A DNA stretch of 64,000 nucleotides from Bradyrhizobium sp. (GTDB lineage Bacteria; Pseudomonadota; Alphaproteobacteria; Rhizobiales; Xanthobacteraceae): positions 117,089 to 181,088 of the forward strand of contig NZ_JACRMG010000019.1 of assembly GCF_016219575.1 (NCBI RefSeq), read 5' to 3'. Positions 41,498 through 50,428 of this stretch are shown here, piece after piece; positions within the stretch are counted from its first letter, which is position 1, and each line of letters opens with the position of its first letter. The notes below the pieces were generated by a model. That model was not told the origin of the DNA, ran no database searches, and saw only the letters and a list, made by a program, of their open reading frames with translations. A program made the translations under genes and the position numbers.

Positions 41498-42555
41498 GAG
41501 GCGACACCGAGCCGGCTCAGCCGCGGCGTGAAGCGCAGCGGCACTTCCTGTCCGGTCTCGATCGACTCGTAGAGCGCGGAGATCAGTTCGAGGCTCTTGC
41601 GGCCCTCGAGCCCGTCCACCAGCGCCGCGCGCTGGCTGGTCAGGCATTCGATCACGTGCTGGTAATAGGCTTGGTGGCCGAAGCCGTAGACATTGGGCGG
41701 GTTGACCGAGAACTTTTCGATGACGTCCTTGTCCGACGGCAGCTCGTCGACGAAACGCCAGTGCCGGATCTGGTTCACGGCAAAGCCCGATATCTCGACC
41801 GTCCCCTTCTCGCCGAGGATAGAGAGCGAGCCCTCGAGATCGGTCGGGCGCGCTGCGGTCGTCGCCTCGATGATCCCGAGCGCGCCGTTCCTGAATTTCA
41901 GCGTGGCAACCGCCGTGTCCTCGGTCTCGATCTTGGCCAGCGCCGTAATGGCGCGGGCATGCACGCTGACGACGTCGCCGAAAAACCATTCCAGCATGTC
42001 GACGTGATGGCTCGCCTGGTTGGTCAGCACGCCGCCGTCATAGGCCCAGGTGCCCCGCCAGGCGTCCTGGTCGTAATAGGCCTGGTCGCGGCACCAGCGC
42101 ACCCGCACCGTACCGAGGATGAGGCGGCCGAACCGGCCGGCCTCCAGCGCCTCGCGCGCCTTGACCACCGGGACGTTGAAGCGGTTCTGCTTGACGATGA
42201 AGAGCTTGACGCCGGCCTCGTCGCAGGCGCCGATCATGGCGTCGGCATCCTGCAGCCGCAGCGCCATCGGCTTTTCCACGACCACGTGCTTGCCCGCCTT
42301 GGCGGCGGCGATGACGTGCTCCGGATGCATGCCGCTCGGGGTGAGCACCGCGACCGCGTCGATGTCCTTGCGCGCCAGGAAGTCGTTCATGTCGTAATGC
42401 GCGGGCACGCCGAATTTCGTCGCGATGGCGTCGGCGCGCGAGCGAATGGGATCGCAGACCGCGACCAGGCTCGCACCCTCGATGTGGTTGCCGCCCAGGA
42501 GATCGGAGTGGCGCTTGGCGATACGCCCGCAACCGAGCAGGCCGAATCTGATCAT
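41494..42555 (-). CDS. Gfo/Idh/MocA family sugar-nucleotide 3-dehydrogenase, WlbA/WbpB-like
   Basis: 353 residues from the ATG at 42555, which has AAAGGAAG before it; the frame upstream is not coding. The NAD motif GLLGCGRIAKRH is at the N-terminus, followed by VVEKPMALRLQDADAM with the EKP lysine and HHVDMLEWFFGDV with the catalytic-type Asp/His. It would oxidise C3 of a UDP-2-acetamido uronate, starting the three-gene pathway completed by the next two genes (4 bp overlap, then a 10 bp gap). No dedicated UDP-GlcNAc 6-dehydrogenase (WbpA) is in the window; WecC or an enzyme elsewhere would have to supply the uronate. Confidence 0.87.
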   Translation of the reverse strand: MIRFGLLGCGRIAKRHSDLLGGNHIEGASLVAVCDPIRSRADAIATKFGVPAHYDMNDFLARKDIDAVAVLTPSGMHPEHVIAAAKAGKHVVVEKPMALRLQDADAMIGACDEAGVKLFIVKQNRFNVPVVKAREALEAGRFGRLILGTVRVRWCRDQAYYDQDAWRGTWAYDGGVLTNQASHHVDMLEWFFGDVVSVHARAITALAKIETEDTAVATLKFRNGALGIIEATTAARPTDLEGSLSILGEKGTVEISGFAVNQIRHWRFVDELPSDKDVIEKFSVNPPNVYGFGHQAYYQHVIECLTSQRAALVDGLEGRKSLELISALYESIETGQEVPLRFTPRLSRLGVAS

Positions 42556-42793
42556 TGGGCTTCCTTTGCGGCGGTCACGGTCCGTTTCGCGGCTCTCTCC
42601 GGGCGAGCGGGCCGGCACAGATCAATGTCTATATTCAAGAAAGTCACAGCAAATCAAGGCGTTTGACGTCCCCTCGAAATCCGGGGGCGGCCGGCCAGGA
42701 CCTTGAAGACGGGCCTGGATCGCGCGCAGGCGCCCAGGTTGTGCGGCCGTGGCGATTGGGCTATCCCGCACGACACACCTCTTGCGAACCTCA

Positions 42794-44101
42794 ATGGCCA
42801 TACATACTCAGCCCGATCGGGAGCGCTTCAGACTGGGGCTTCTCGCCTGCATTCACGTCGCGATATGCTTGGTGTCCCTCATCAGCGTCGCTTACTACCG
42901 CAATCCCGGGGCCTACGATCCCCACATCTTTCATATCTTCTTCTACGTCACCCGGCTGCCGTTGGCCATTCTGACGGCGGGTGCCTTTGCAATGCTTGTT
43001 TCGGCGTTTGTATTCGCACGTTTCAGCTTCGGCTATTTCGTCGCCTTCTATTCCTACACCATGGTGCTGAGCTATATCTGGCTCAACAACTTCACCGACC
43101 TGAACTACGACCACCGGCTGGCGGGATTCTCCGCCGCCGCGGCCGCGATCGCCTTCATGCTGCCCACGCTGCTGATCTCGACGCCGATACGGCAGGTCTA
43201 TGCGCTGTCCGGACAGGCGTTCGATCGCCTTCTCGTCGGAATCCTGCTGCTGAGCGCCGCAACGGTCGTCGCCGGGGCTACGTACAGTTTCCGGCTGGTG
43301 GGCGTGGAGGATATCTACCAGTTTCGGGACAAGATTCAGTCGCCGGTCCAGCTGAACTACCTGATCGGGATCGTCAGCAGCGCGCTGCTGCCGTTTGCTT
43401 TCGCCGGGTTCCTCGCCCGCAAGGCCAACTGGCGCGCAATGGCCGCCCTGTTTCTGATGTTGTGCCTGTATCCGGTTACGCTGACCAAGCTCGCCCTCTT
43501 TGCGCCTTTCTGGCTTGTCGGCATCTTCATCCTGTCCAGGCTCTTCGAGGCTCGCACGGCGGTCATCCTGTCATTGCTGCTGCCGATGTCTGCCATGCTG
43601 TTACTGGCCGCGATGCTCGGTGAAAAGGCCGCACTGCCCATCTCGGTCGTCAACTTCCGGATGATCGCGGTTCCGGCAGTTGCCATGGACGTCTACTCCG
43701 ACTTTTTCACCCGGCAACCCCTCACTCATTTCTGCCAGATAACGCTGTTGAAGCCGTTCATGAACTGCCCCTATCAGGAGATGCTCGCGGTGGTGATGGA
43801 ACGCGAATACAAGCTCGGCAATTTCAACGCCTCGCTGTTTGCGGTCGAAGGCATCGCCTCCGTCGGATTCTATCTGGCGCCTGTCGCGGTGCTGGCATGC
43901 GGATTCATCGTTGCCATCGGCAGCCGGGTCTCCGCCAGCCTGCCGCCGCCGTTTATCATGATCTCGGGAGCCGTTCTTCCCCAGGTTCTGCTCAATGTGC
44001 CGCTGTCCACGGTGCTGCTGACACACGGCGCGGGGTTGCTGTTCCTGCTGTGGTACATCACGCCGCGCAGCATCTTTTCCGAAGAATCCCAACCGGCATG
44101 A
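42794..44101 (+). CDS. Polytopic membrane protein, possible oligosaccharide polymerase (Wzy candidate 3)
   Basis: 435 residues from the ATG at 42794; an ATG at 42749 would add 15 residues. About ten to twelve helices are spread over the length (LGLLACIHVAICLVSLISVAYY first). A hydrophilic periplasmic stretch near residue 300 contains DVYSDFFTRQPLTHFCQITLLKPF, which resembles the DxYSxFFTxxP block I have seen in oligosaccharide repeat-unit polymerases. It lacks the PHN signature of the other two candidates. It lies upstream of rfbB on the same strand, and the second flippase is 9 kb away, so it could be the polymerase of the second cluster. Confidence 0.65.
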   Translation: MAIHTQPDRERFRLGLLACIHVAICLVSLISVAYYRNPGAYDPHIFHIFFYVTRLPLAILTAGAFAMLVSAFVFARFSFGYFVAFYSYTMVLSYIWLNNFTDLNYDHRLAGFSAAAAAIAFMLPTLLISTPIRQVYALSGQAFDRLLVGILLLSAATVVAGATYSFRLVGVEDIYQFRDKIQSPVQLNYLIGIVSSALLPFAFAGFLARKANWRAMAALFLMLCLYPVTLTKLALFAPFWLVGIFILSRLFEARTAVILSLLLPMSAMLLLAAMLGEKAALPISVVNFRMIAVPAVAMDVYSDFFTRQPLTHFCQITLLKPFMNCPYQEMLAVVMEREYKLGNFNASLFAVEGIASVGFYLAPVAVLACGFIVAIGSRVSASLPPPFIMISGAVLPQVLLNVPLSTVLLTHGAGLLFLLWYITPRSIFSEESQPA

Positions 44102-44227
44102 GGCCGCTCGCCGGACGGCAGCCGCCGCCTTGCTGGATTTTGCCTGTATTGACCGCCTGAATCCGAGCGACTACCACTCCGGCTCGGACAGCGGATAAGC
44201 TGCCGGGAGTGTCAGCGAGAGATTTCG

Positions 44228-45361
44228 ATGCACACCGTCCTGATCACCGGCGGCGCCGGCTTCATCGGCCAGAACCTGGTTCATGCATGGCGCGATGCAC
44301 GGCCCTCCGACCGGCTGGTCGTCATCGATGCCATGACCTACGCGGCCAATTTGCGCAGCCTCGAACCGCTGATCGCCGAGCGCAGCATCGCCTTCGTCAG
44401 GGGCGACATCAACGACGCCGCGCTGATCCGGGCGCTGTTCGATGAGCATCGCTTCACGCGTGTCGCTCATCTCGCCGCCGAGTCGCATGTCGATCGCTCG
44501 ATCGATGACCCCGAGGCGTTCCTGCAAACCAATGTGCTGGGAACCTTCACCCTGCTGAAGTCCGCGCTCGACCATTGGCGCGAAGCGGCATTACTGGACC
44601 GCAGCCGTTTCCTGCACGTGTCGACCGACGAGGTCTACGGCTCGCTCGGTCTCGACGACCCCGCCTTCACCGAGGCCTCGCCCTACCGGCCGAACTCACC
44701 CTATGCCGCCAGCAAGGCTTCCAGCGACCACCTGGTGCGCTCGTTCGTGGCCACCTACGGCATGCCGGCGCTGATCACCAACTGCTCCAACAATTACGGG
44801 CCCTATCAGCACCCGGAAAAGCTGATCCCGCTGATGATCATCCACGCGCTCGAGGGCAAGCCGCTGCCGATCTATGGCGACGGCTCCAACGTGCGCGACT
44901 GGCTGCACGTCTCGGCGCATTGCGAAGCGCTGATCAACGTGATCGAGCGCGGCCGCGTCGGCGAAACCTACAACATCGGCGGCGGCAACGAGCGCAACAA
45001 CCGCGACGTCGTCGGCCTGATCTGCGACACGATCGACCGCGCCTTTGTCGCGGACAGCGGGCTTTCGGCTCGCTTTCCGGCCTGCCCCGCGGCGAGCGGG
45101 AAAGCCTGCCGCTCGCTGATCTCGTTCGTCACCGATCGGCCCGGCCATGATCACCGCTACGCCATCGACGCGCGCAAGCTGGAAAGCGAGCTGGGCAGCC
45201 GCAGCCATGTCGATTTTTCCGACGGCATCGGCCGCACCGTGCACTGGTATCTCGACCATGAGCCGTGGTGGCGCGACATCACCTCCGGCGCCTACGAGGC
45301 CTGGATCGACAGGAACTACGGTGCCCGAAGCGTCATCCAGGCGAAGAACCTCAGAGCATGA
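44228..45361 (+). CDS. rfbB: dTDP-glucose 4,6-dehydratase RfbB
   Basis: Makes dTDP-4-keto-6-deoxyglucose. It has 377 residues. The NAD motif GGAGFIGQN, HLAAESHVDRSI, the catalytic block STDEVYGSL (Thr-Asp-Glu) and SPYAASKASSDH (Tyr-x3-Lys) are all present, followed by NNYGPYQHPEKLIPL and RPGHDHRYAID. The partners rfbA and wecE are 9.5 kb downstream on the same strand, split off by a minus-strand operon; rfbC and rfbD are absent. The product is thus expected to go to a 4-amino sugar rather than rhamnose. A probable decayed copy of its 3' end lies at 46313-46388, after the methyltransferase gene. Confidence 0.93.
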   Translation: MHTVLITGGAGFIGQNLVHAWRDARPSDRLVVIDAMTYAANLRSLEPLIAERSIAFVRGDINDAALIRALFDEHRFTRVAHLAAESHVDRSIDDPEAFLQTNVLGTFTLLKSALDHWREAALLDRSRFLHVSTDEVYGSLGLDDPAFTEASPYRPNSPYAASKASSDHLVRSFVATYGMPALITNCSNNYGPYQHPEKLIPLMIIHALEGKPLPIYGDGSNVRDWLHVSAHCEALINVIERGRVGETYNIGGGNERNNRDVVGLICDTIDRAFVADSGLSARFPACPAASGKACRSLISFVTDRPGHDHRYAIDARKLESELGSRSHVDFSDGIGRTVHWYLDHEPWWRDITSGAYEAWIDRNYGARSVIQAKNLRA

Positions 45362-45586
45362 TCTGATGCCAGGACCACACGGCTTCGCTGCGCATCGTCG
45401 CAGGCATCTACTTCCGATAAATTGAATAGCTATCGCGTTCCGTCTGGACAGCCCAAATCAGCTTGATACTGCTCGGGAAACTCGATCTTTCGCGCAACAG
45501 AAGCAGCCTGCGGCGAGCGCACGCTGCTATTGGCCGTCGGGGCGAGACTTTGCTATCATAATGGCAGTATGGTTGGACGAACAGAT

Positions 45587-46309
45587 ATGTCGCTGCAAAG
45601 CCAGGAACTTCACAATCTCTACGACAACTACTACACGGAAGTGGTCGCGAAGAAGCGCGCCATCGCGGCGATCCAGTCGGTCGATCACCTCGATGCCCTG
45701 ACAGGCGGCAATCTCGGATCTGTCCTTGATGTCGGCAGCGGCGAAGGAGCAGTCCTTCAGGAACTTGACCGGCGCGGTTCGGCGAGAACGATCGACGCGG
45801 TTGAGATTTCGGCATCCGGAATAGAGCGCATTAATTCCCGGCATCTGGCCTCTCTTCGCTCGGTCAAGTCGTTCGATGGCTACACCCTTCCCTTCCCGGA
45901 CAAGACCTTTGACACTGCAATTGCGATTCACGTTCTGGAGCATGTCGAACACGAGCGACTTTTCCTGCGGGAAATGGCTCGTGTCGCACGCCGGGTATAT
46001 GTTGAAGTCCCGCTGGAACATACCGTTCGCCTCAAACGGTCTATTGCCGCCGGAAGACCGTTCGGCCACATCAATCACTATACTCACGCGCGATTTCTGA
46101 ACTTGCTCGAAACCTCCGGACTTGTTGTGCAGCGTTCCCGGGTATTTTCGAACTCACTTCCCTACGAGCAGTTTCTTGCCGGAACCACAAAAGGTTCGAT
46201 CAAGCACGCCATCAGGTCGGGCCTGCTGAAAATTGCTCCCGGCGTTGCTTCCAATCTGATGGTCTATCTCGGCGCGGCGGTTTGTGTGCCGCAGTCCACA
46301 ACGTCGTAG
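45587..46309 (+). CDS. SAM-dependent class I methyltransferase
   Basis: 240 residues from the ATG at 45587; ATGs at 45569 and 45530 are possible, with no decisive ribosome site. Motif I is VLDVGSGEGAVLQEL, motif II near DGYTLPFPDKTFDTAIAIHVLEHV, which is the Methyltransf_11 pattern. VYVEVPLEHTVRLKRS and FGHINHYTHARFLNLLETSGL follow. The target, a sugar or lipid-linked glycan, is unknown. The gene sits alone between rfbB and a probable rfbB 3' end relic and looks like a one-gene cassette. Confidence 0.85.
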   Translation: MSLQSQELHNLYDNYYTEVVAKKRAIAAIQSVDHLDALTGGNLGSVLDVGSGEGAVLQELDRRGSARTIDAVEISASGIERINSRHLASLRSVKSFDGYTLPFPDKTFDTAIAIHVLEHVEHERLFLREMARVARRVYVEVPLEHTVRLKRSIAAGRPFGHINHYTHARFLNLLETSGLVVQRSRVFSNSLPYEQFLAGTTKGSIKHAIRSGLLKIAPGVASNLMVYLGAAVCVPQSTTS

Positions 46310-46312
46310 TTG

Positions 46313-46388
46313 CCTTGATCGATTGGAAGCGCTGCTCGCGGAGCTTCGTTCAGGGGCGAAGGGTCTCGGAGCATGATCCGGCGCTAGG
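46313..46388 (+). pseudogene. Probable decayed copy of the rfbB 3' end
   Basis: Starting 4 bp after the methyltransferase stop, this stretch aligns with 45302-45376, the end of rfbB and a few bases beyond. By manual count about 52 of 73 bases agree, with one 2 bp insertion, and the last 36 bases differ only by transitions. In frame it keeps I-D, R-S and Q at matching positions. A caution: both copies contain GAGCATGATC, the start of the dispersed rhizobial repeat, so part of the match could come from independent repeat fragments. Confidence 0.45.
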
Positions 46389-47565
46389 ACCGGCGCCCAA
46401 ACAGATCTGCGCATTTTTCGACGGCGGCGACAAAGTCCAACGCAAAGGCCGCCACCCGCTTGTCGAGGCCGGGCAGAAGATTGCGCACGGCAGGCGGCTC
46501 CGCCGATTGCGCGACCGCCACGAGATGTCCGGCCAGCGCTTCCGCATTATCGACCTCAAAATACCTCGCGCCTGCTCCCGCCTGTTCGCGATGCACCGCA
46601 AGGTCCGACAGGATCATCGGCACCCCGAAGGATTTTGCCTCCTCCACCGTCGTGCTCCACCCTTCGAACCGCGACGGGTTGATGAGCGCCATCGAGCTGC
46701 ACAGCAGCGCATAGACATGCGGTAGCGGGATCAGGCCGAGATAGCGGAAGTTCGCCTGGATGCCGCGATCGGCCACCTCGCGCATCAGTCCGCTGAAATA
46801 GTCCGATTTGCGTGGTTCTTCGGTACTGCCGGAAGCTGCGACAACGACGTCCACGCCGCGCTGCTTGAGGATAGTTAGCGCGTTGATCACCAGCAAATGG
46901 TTCTTGTGGCGGTAGAACTGATTCGGCAAGTAAAAGAATTTTTCCGGCAAACGATGCTCGGCTATGACGGCAGCGGCATCCGCGGTCAAGAGGTCGGGCG
47001 ACGGCTCGGTCGCAAAGCGGGCCACGGCGACCGGGTTCGATGCGCCCGGATAGGCCGCCCGGAAATCGGCCAGCGCGCTCTCGCTGCTCAGCAGGATGCT
47101 GCGGTGTGATGCGATCTGCGCGCGAAAGCCGAGCTCGCGGCGCCACCGCGCGACGGGCGAAAACAATCCCGGCAATTTCCGGTGCTGGAAGTCGGGAAAC
47201 CATGCGAGCGCCGGGACCGGCAGCCGCCAGCCGAAGAAGCGCGCATTCTCGAACACGACGTCGATGCTTTTCGTCTCGAACGCGTCCGCCGCCTTTCGGT
47301 CGATTCCCGTCACCAGCGCCGCGGCCAATCCGGCATATTGCCGATCGAACGCGCCGGCTTGCACGACCTCGACGCCGGAGATCTTCGAGAAAGGCGCAAG
47401 CTCGGCCGCAGGCTCGCTGGTCCCGGCGAACAGCACCGGCACGATCTTCCCCGGACAGTGGCGGGCGAGAGCGGCAAACAGATTGAGCTGATAGTTGTAT
47501 CCGCCGGCCCATCGCCTGCGGGAAATATACGTGAAGGCAACGCGTCGCGGCCCCTGTTCAGCCAC
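46384..47565 (-). CDS. GT4 family glycosyltransferase
   Basis: 393 residues from a GTG at 47565 preceded by AGGGAT, overlapping the upstream gene by 8 bp; an ATG at 47592 is the alternative. The GT-B pattern includes RWAGGYNYQLNLFAALAR at the acceptor side, and FFYLPNQFYRHKNHLLVINALTIL, FRYLGLIPLPHVYALLCSSMALINPSRFEGWSTTVEEAKSFG at the donor side, with the EGWSTTVEEA glutamates typical of GT4. It is the last gene of the seven-gene minus-strand operon. Confidence 0.85.
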   Translation of the reverse strand: MAEQGPRRVAFTYISRRRWAGGYNYQLNLFAALARHCPGKIVPVLFAGTSEPAAELAPFSKISGVEVVQAGAFDRQYAGLAAALVTGIDRKAADAFETKSIDVVFENARFFGWRLPVPALAWFPDFQHRKLPGLFSPVARWRRELGFRAQIASHRSILLSSESALADFRAAYPGASNPVAVARFATEPSPDLLTADAAAVIAEHRLPEKFFYLPNQFYRHKNHLLVINALTILKQRGVDVVVAASGSTEEPRKSDYFSGLMREVADRGIQANFRYLGLIPLPHVYALLCSSMALINPSRFEGWSTTVEEAKSFGVPMILSDLAVHREQAGAGARYFEVDNAEALAGHLVAVAQSAEPPAVRNLLPGLDKRVAAFALDFVAAVEKCADLFGRRS

Positions 47566-48487
47566 GGGCGCGATCCCTGAACCATCGTACATAGTCGGCG
47601 ATGCCCTGCGCGGGAGGCACGCGCCATGCAAATCCCGTTGCGCGCAGCGCGGTATCGTCGGCCAGCAGGCTGAAGGGATCGCCGGCCCTGACATTTCCGG
47701 AGAAACGCACGCTGACCTTTCCCCAATGTCCCGCCAGCAGGCTCGCGACTTCCGACACGCGCATCCCCATGCCCGAGCCGCCGTTGATCACCCGGAAGGA
47801 TCCCCCTTGCGGCAATTGCGCGGACATCGCCAGCAACCGGACCACGTCCCGGACCTCGCACCAGTCGCGGATCTCCTCGCCGGTTCCGCCGAGCACGAGT
47901 TCGCGGCCGTCTTGCTCCAGACGCGAGCAGATGTCCCACAGCAGCTGCTTGCGCAGTCCCGCGCCATAGACCGAGAACAGCCTCACCACCGTGCTGCCGA
48001 TGCCGTAGCTCATCGCATAGCTCCGGCACATCTGTTCCATCATGAGCTTGTGCTGGCCATAGGGCGACATCGGTGTGAGCGCGGCCTCTTCGGAGATTGG
48101 CCCCGAATGTCCGGACCCGTAGACCGCCGCGCTTGAAGCCGCGATCAGCCGGCTTTGCGGGGAATGCACCCGCAGCCATTCCAGCAGCCGCGCCGTGCTG
48201 GCCACTGTGCGGGAGAAGTCTTCGAAGGGACGCTCGATCGCAAGCCCGACGCTGGAGCCGCCCGCCAGGTGAAAGACCGCGGAGGGGAGTCCGTGCGCGG
48301 CCGCCAGTGCGTCGAGATTGGCTGCCTCGATCTCGCCGTCGATCCAGGACTGCAAGCCGCGCAGCTTGCACTCGGCTTCCTCGAGCGCGCCGTGGCCGAT
48401 GCCATGCACGGCATGACCGGCTCCCGCCAGCTCGCGGGCGAGATGGCCGCCAATGAACCCCCTGGCTCCAGTTACCCAAACGGACAT
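47558..48487 (-). CDS. NAD-dependent epimerase/dehydratase (extended SDR)
   Basis: 309 residues from the ATG at 48487, which shares one base with the upstream stop (TGATG). The frame is open upstream but antisense-like. MSVWVTGARGFIGGHLA is the NAD site, AASSAAVYG holds the Ser of the triad and SPYGQHKLMMEQM the Tyr-x3-Lys. The end KVSVRFSGNVRAGDPFSLLADDTALRATGF is typical of NDP-sugar epimerases or 4-reductases. The sugar is not determined. A 4-keto reductase acting on the rfbB product, or a 4-epimerase, is plausible from context. Confidence 0.85.
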   Translation of the reverse strand: MSVWVTGARGFIGGHLARELAGAGHAVHGIGHGALEEAECKLRGLQSWIDGEIEAANLDALAAAHGLPSAVFHLAGGSSVGLAIERPFEDFSRTVASTARLLEWLRVHSPQSRLIAASSAAVYGSGHSGPISEEAALTPMSPYGQHKLMMEQMCRSYAMSYGIGSTVVRLFSVYGAGLRKQLLWDICSRLEQDGRELVLGGTGEEIRDWCEVRDVVRLLAMSAQLPQGGSFRVINGGSGMGMRVSEVASLLAGHWGKVSVRFSGNVRAGDPFSLLADDTALRATGFAWRVPPAQGIADYVRWFRDRARG

Positions 48488-49338
48488 CACGCCGCCTTGT
48501 GAGCGATGAACGAATAAAGCCTTCCCGGCCGATTGTCGAAACGGGAAGCCAGCGAAAGCAGTGCGGCGAAGACGCGGTCGGAGCCCAACGCCATACGCCA
48601 GAACGTGCGGGGAAGCAGCTTTTGTGAAGCACGCTCCACCACGGCTTCGCGCAGAGTGTCGCGCGTGTAGGGAAAGAGGTTGATCGGACTCTGCAGCGGC
48701 GAGAGCACCTCGACCGGCGCGAAGCCGGCGTTTCGAAGCGCGCCGAGATAACGATCGAGCAGGAAGGCGTGCTCGCCGCCATAGAGATGATGCAATGGAT
48801 GGTCGTCCAGGAAGGCCTGCAGATCGTTCTCGCTGCTGATCACGTGTTCCCGCACGGCGACGAAAAGGCCGCCTCGCCGCAGCACGCGGAACATCTCCGC
48901 ACAGGCGCGATCGAGATCGCTGGTATGGTGCAGCACGGCTCTGGCGAACACCACGTCGAATTCGCCGTCGGCAAACGGCAGGCGCTCGGACAGTTCCTCG
49001 ACCACATCGATCGGCAGCGCAGCCTCCGCCGCCAGCGCGCGGATTGCCGCCGAGCCGACGATGGCGCTGGGGTCGGGTTCGAGCGCAGTGACGGCAAATC
49101 CCTCGCGGGTGAGCGCGTAGCTTGCGATCCCGCGGCCGGCGCCGATGTCGAGCGCCTTGCCGGTGCGACCACGCAGCAGCGCCGCGATCTCGCGCCACTC
49201 ATCGCTCGCGTGATAGCGCTGTGCCGCCGTCAGCAATGGGTCATCGTAATAGGCGTCGAGCACAAGCTGGCGCCGGTCGGGCTGGTTGCGCAGCCAGACC
49301 ACTGCCGATTCCCAGGTCGCGGGAGAACTATTTGCCAT
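48487..49338 (-). CDS. SAM-dependent class I methyltransferase
   Basis: 283 residues from the ATG at 49338, placed 17 bp after the upstream stop. The motifs are ALDIGAGRGIASYALTREGFAVTALEPD (motif I and post-I), LPFADGEFDVVFARAVLHHTSDLDRAC and MFRVLRRGGLFVAVREHV (Methyltransf_11 pattern). The C-terminal part (FLLDRYLGALRNAGFAPVEVLSPL) is helical. It lies between a glycosyltransferase gene and an epimerase gene in one operon, so it probably methylates a sugar of the glycan or its terminal residue. Confidence 0.85.
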   Translation of the reverse strand: MANSSPATWESAVVWLRNQPDRRQLVLDAYYDDPLLTAAQRYHASDEWREIAALLRGRTGKALDIGAGRGIASYALTREGFAVTALEPDPSAIVGSAAIRALAAEAALPIDVVEELSERLPFADGEFDVVFARAVLHHTSDLDRACAEMFRVLRRGGLFVAVREHVISSENDLQAFLDDHPLHHLYGGEHAFLLDRYLGALRNAGFAPVEVLSPLQSPINLFPYTRDTLREAVVERASQKLLPRTFWRMALGSDRVFAALLSLASRFDNRPGRLYSFIAHKAA

Positions 49339-49355
49339 CGCCCCGTCGCCAACCC

Positions 49356-50426
49356 TCAGTCGCACAGTTCCCGGAACCGGGCCCATTGCCGTTCCTTGCT
49401 GTAGCGGTCGCGAACCATGGCATAGCCTGCCTTCGCAATCGCGTTGGCCCAATCCGCATCCGCAATCAGCCGTTCAACCAGCCGGGAAATCTGATCGGCC
49501 GAAGCATAGGTCACCATGGTCTCGCCGTCTGCAAAACCTTCCGGATAGCGTCCCGCATCCGTTAGCAGAACCGCCCCGCATCCGACAGCCTCGAAGCACC
49601 TCATATTGCCGCGGTCCTCGCCGGCCATATCGACCGCGCCGTTGAACACGATGCGCGCCGAAGCCATGGCGGCGTAGAGATCCCTGCCATAGAGCGGGCC
49701 GGCCCGCACGCGGCGGATTTCCGCGGGATGGCGGAATTCACGGAGCGGCGGCAGGAACGGCAACAGGTTGGCAAGCCGGGTCAGGCGGGAATCCTCCAGG
49801 TGAAACCGCGCGCGGATCCCCGGCACCGAGGCCGCCGCGATGAGCGCCGCAACGCGCGAGCGGTGGTGCCGCGAGAAGCCGCCGACGAACAGCAGGTCGA
49901 TGTCCTGGCGCCTCGCCGCGACATAGCCGTCCATCGCGGGATCATGTCCCGGAAAGAAGTGGGCGACCTTGCATCCCTTGATCCGCCAGTCCTCCAGGAT
50001 GGAGGGAAAGTTGCACACCACGAGATCGTAGCCGGAAAGATCCGCCGAGCCCGAGGGCGCCGCCCGCCAGCAAATCGTCTTTTTCACGCAAGCGGGCAGC
50101 TTCCGGACGAAGGCGCTGCCATAACGCATCGGGTCGAGGTTATAAAACACCTCGGTGCGGTGATGCTCGATCTGCGCCAGCAGGATCTGCTCGAGATCCC
50201 TGCCGGCCATTCCATTGGCGCGCGCCCACAGCCCCTGCAGCGTCTCGTCGTCGCCGTTGGTGTAGAAGGCGTCCGCATTGCCGGCCAGCACCGGCTGCAG
50301 GATATGCGAGGCGGTATAGCGCGTATCGAGAAACGAGTTCAGGCAGCCGGCAAAGCTGCGATCGTCCGCGCGCGGCCGATGGGCTCGGAAGCCGCGCGAC
50401 AACCCGTTGTTCTGAAACAGTCGCAT
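49356..50426 (-). CDS. Glycosyltransferase, CgeB-like/GT-B with C-terminal donor domain
   Basis: 356 residues. The C-terminal half carries ARIVFNGAVDMAGEDRGNMRCFEAVGCGAVLLTDAGRYPEGFADGETMVTYAS, the RxFE-A-GCG pattern of glycosyl transferase group 1 C-terminal domains seen in CgeB-like proteins. The N-terminal half is divergent (NLDPMRYGSAF, VVCNFPSILEDWRIKGCKVAHFFPGHDPAMDGY). It is cytoplasmic and follows the acetyltransferase gene by 2 bp. Donor and acceptor are unknown. Confidence 0.8.
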   Translation of the reverse strand: MRLFQNNGLSRGFRAHRPRADDRSFAGCLNSFLDTRYTASHILQPVLAGNADAFYTNGDDETLQGLWARANGMAGRDLEQILLAQIEHHRTEVFYNLDPMRYGSAFVRKLPACVKKTICWRAAPSGSADLSGYDLVVCNFPSILEDWRIKGCKVAHFFPGHDPAMDGYVAARRQDIDLLFVGGFSRHHRSRVAALIAAASVPGIRARFHLEDSRLTRLANLLPFLPPLREFRHPAEIRRVRAGPLYGRDLYAAMASARIVFNGAVDMAGEDRGNMRCFEAVGCGAVLLTDAGRYPEGFADGETMVTYASADQISRLVERLIADADWANAIAKAGYAMVRDRYSKERQWARFRELCD

Positions 50427-50428
50427 GA

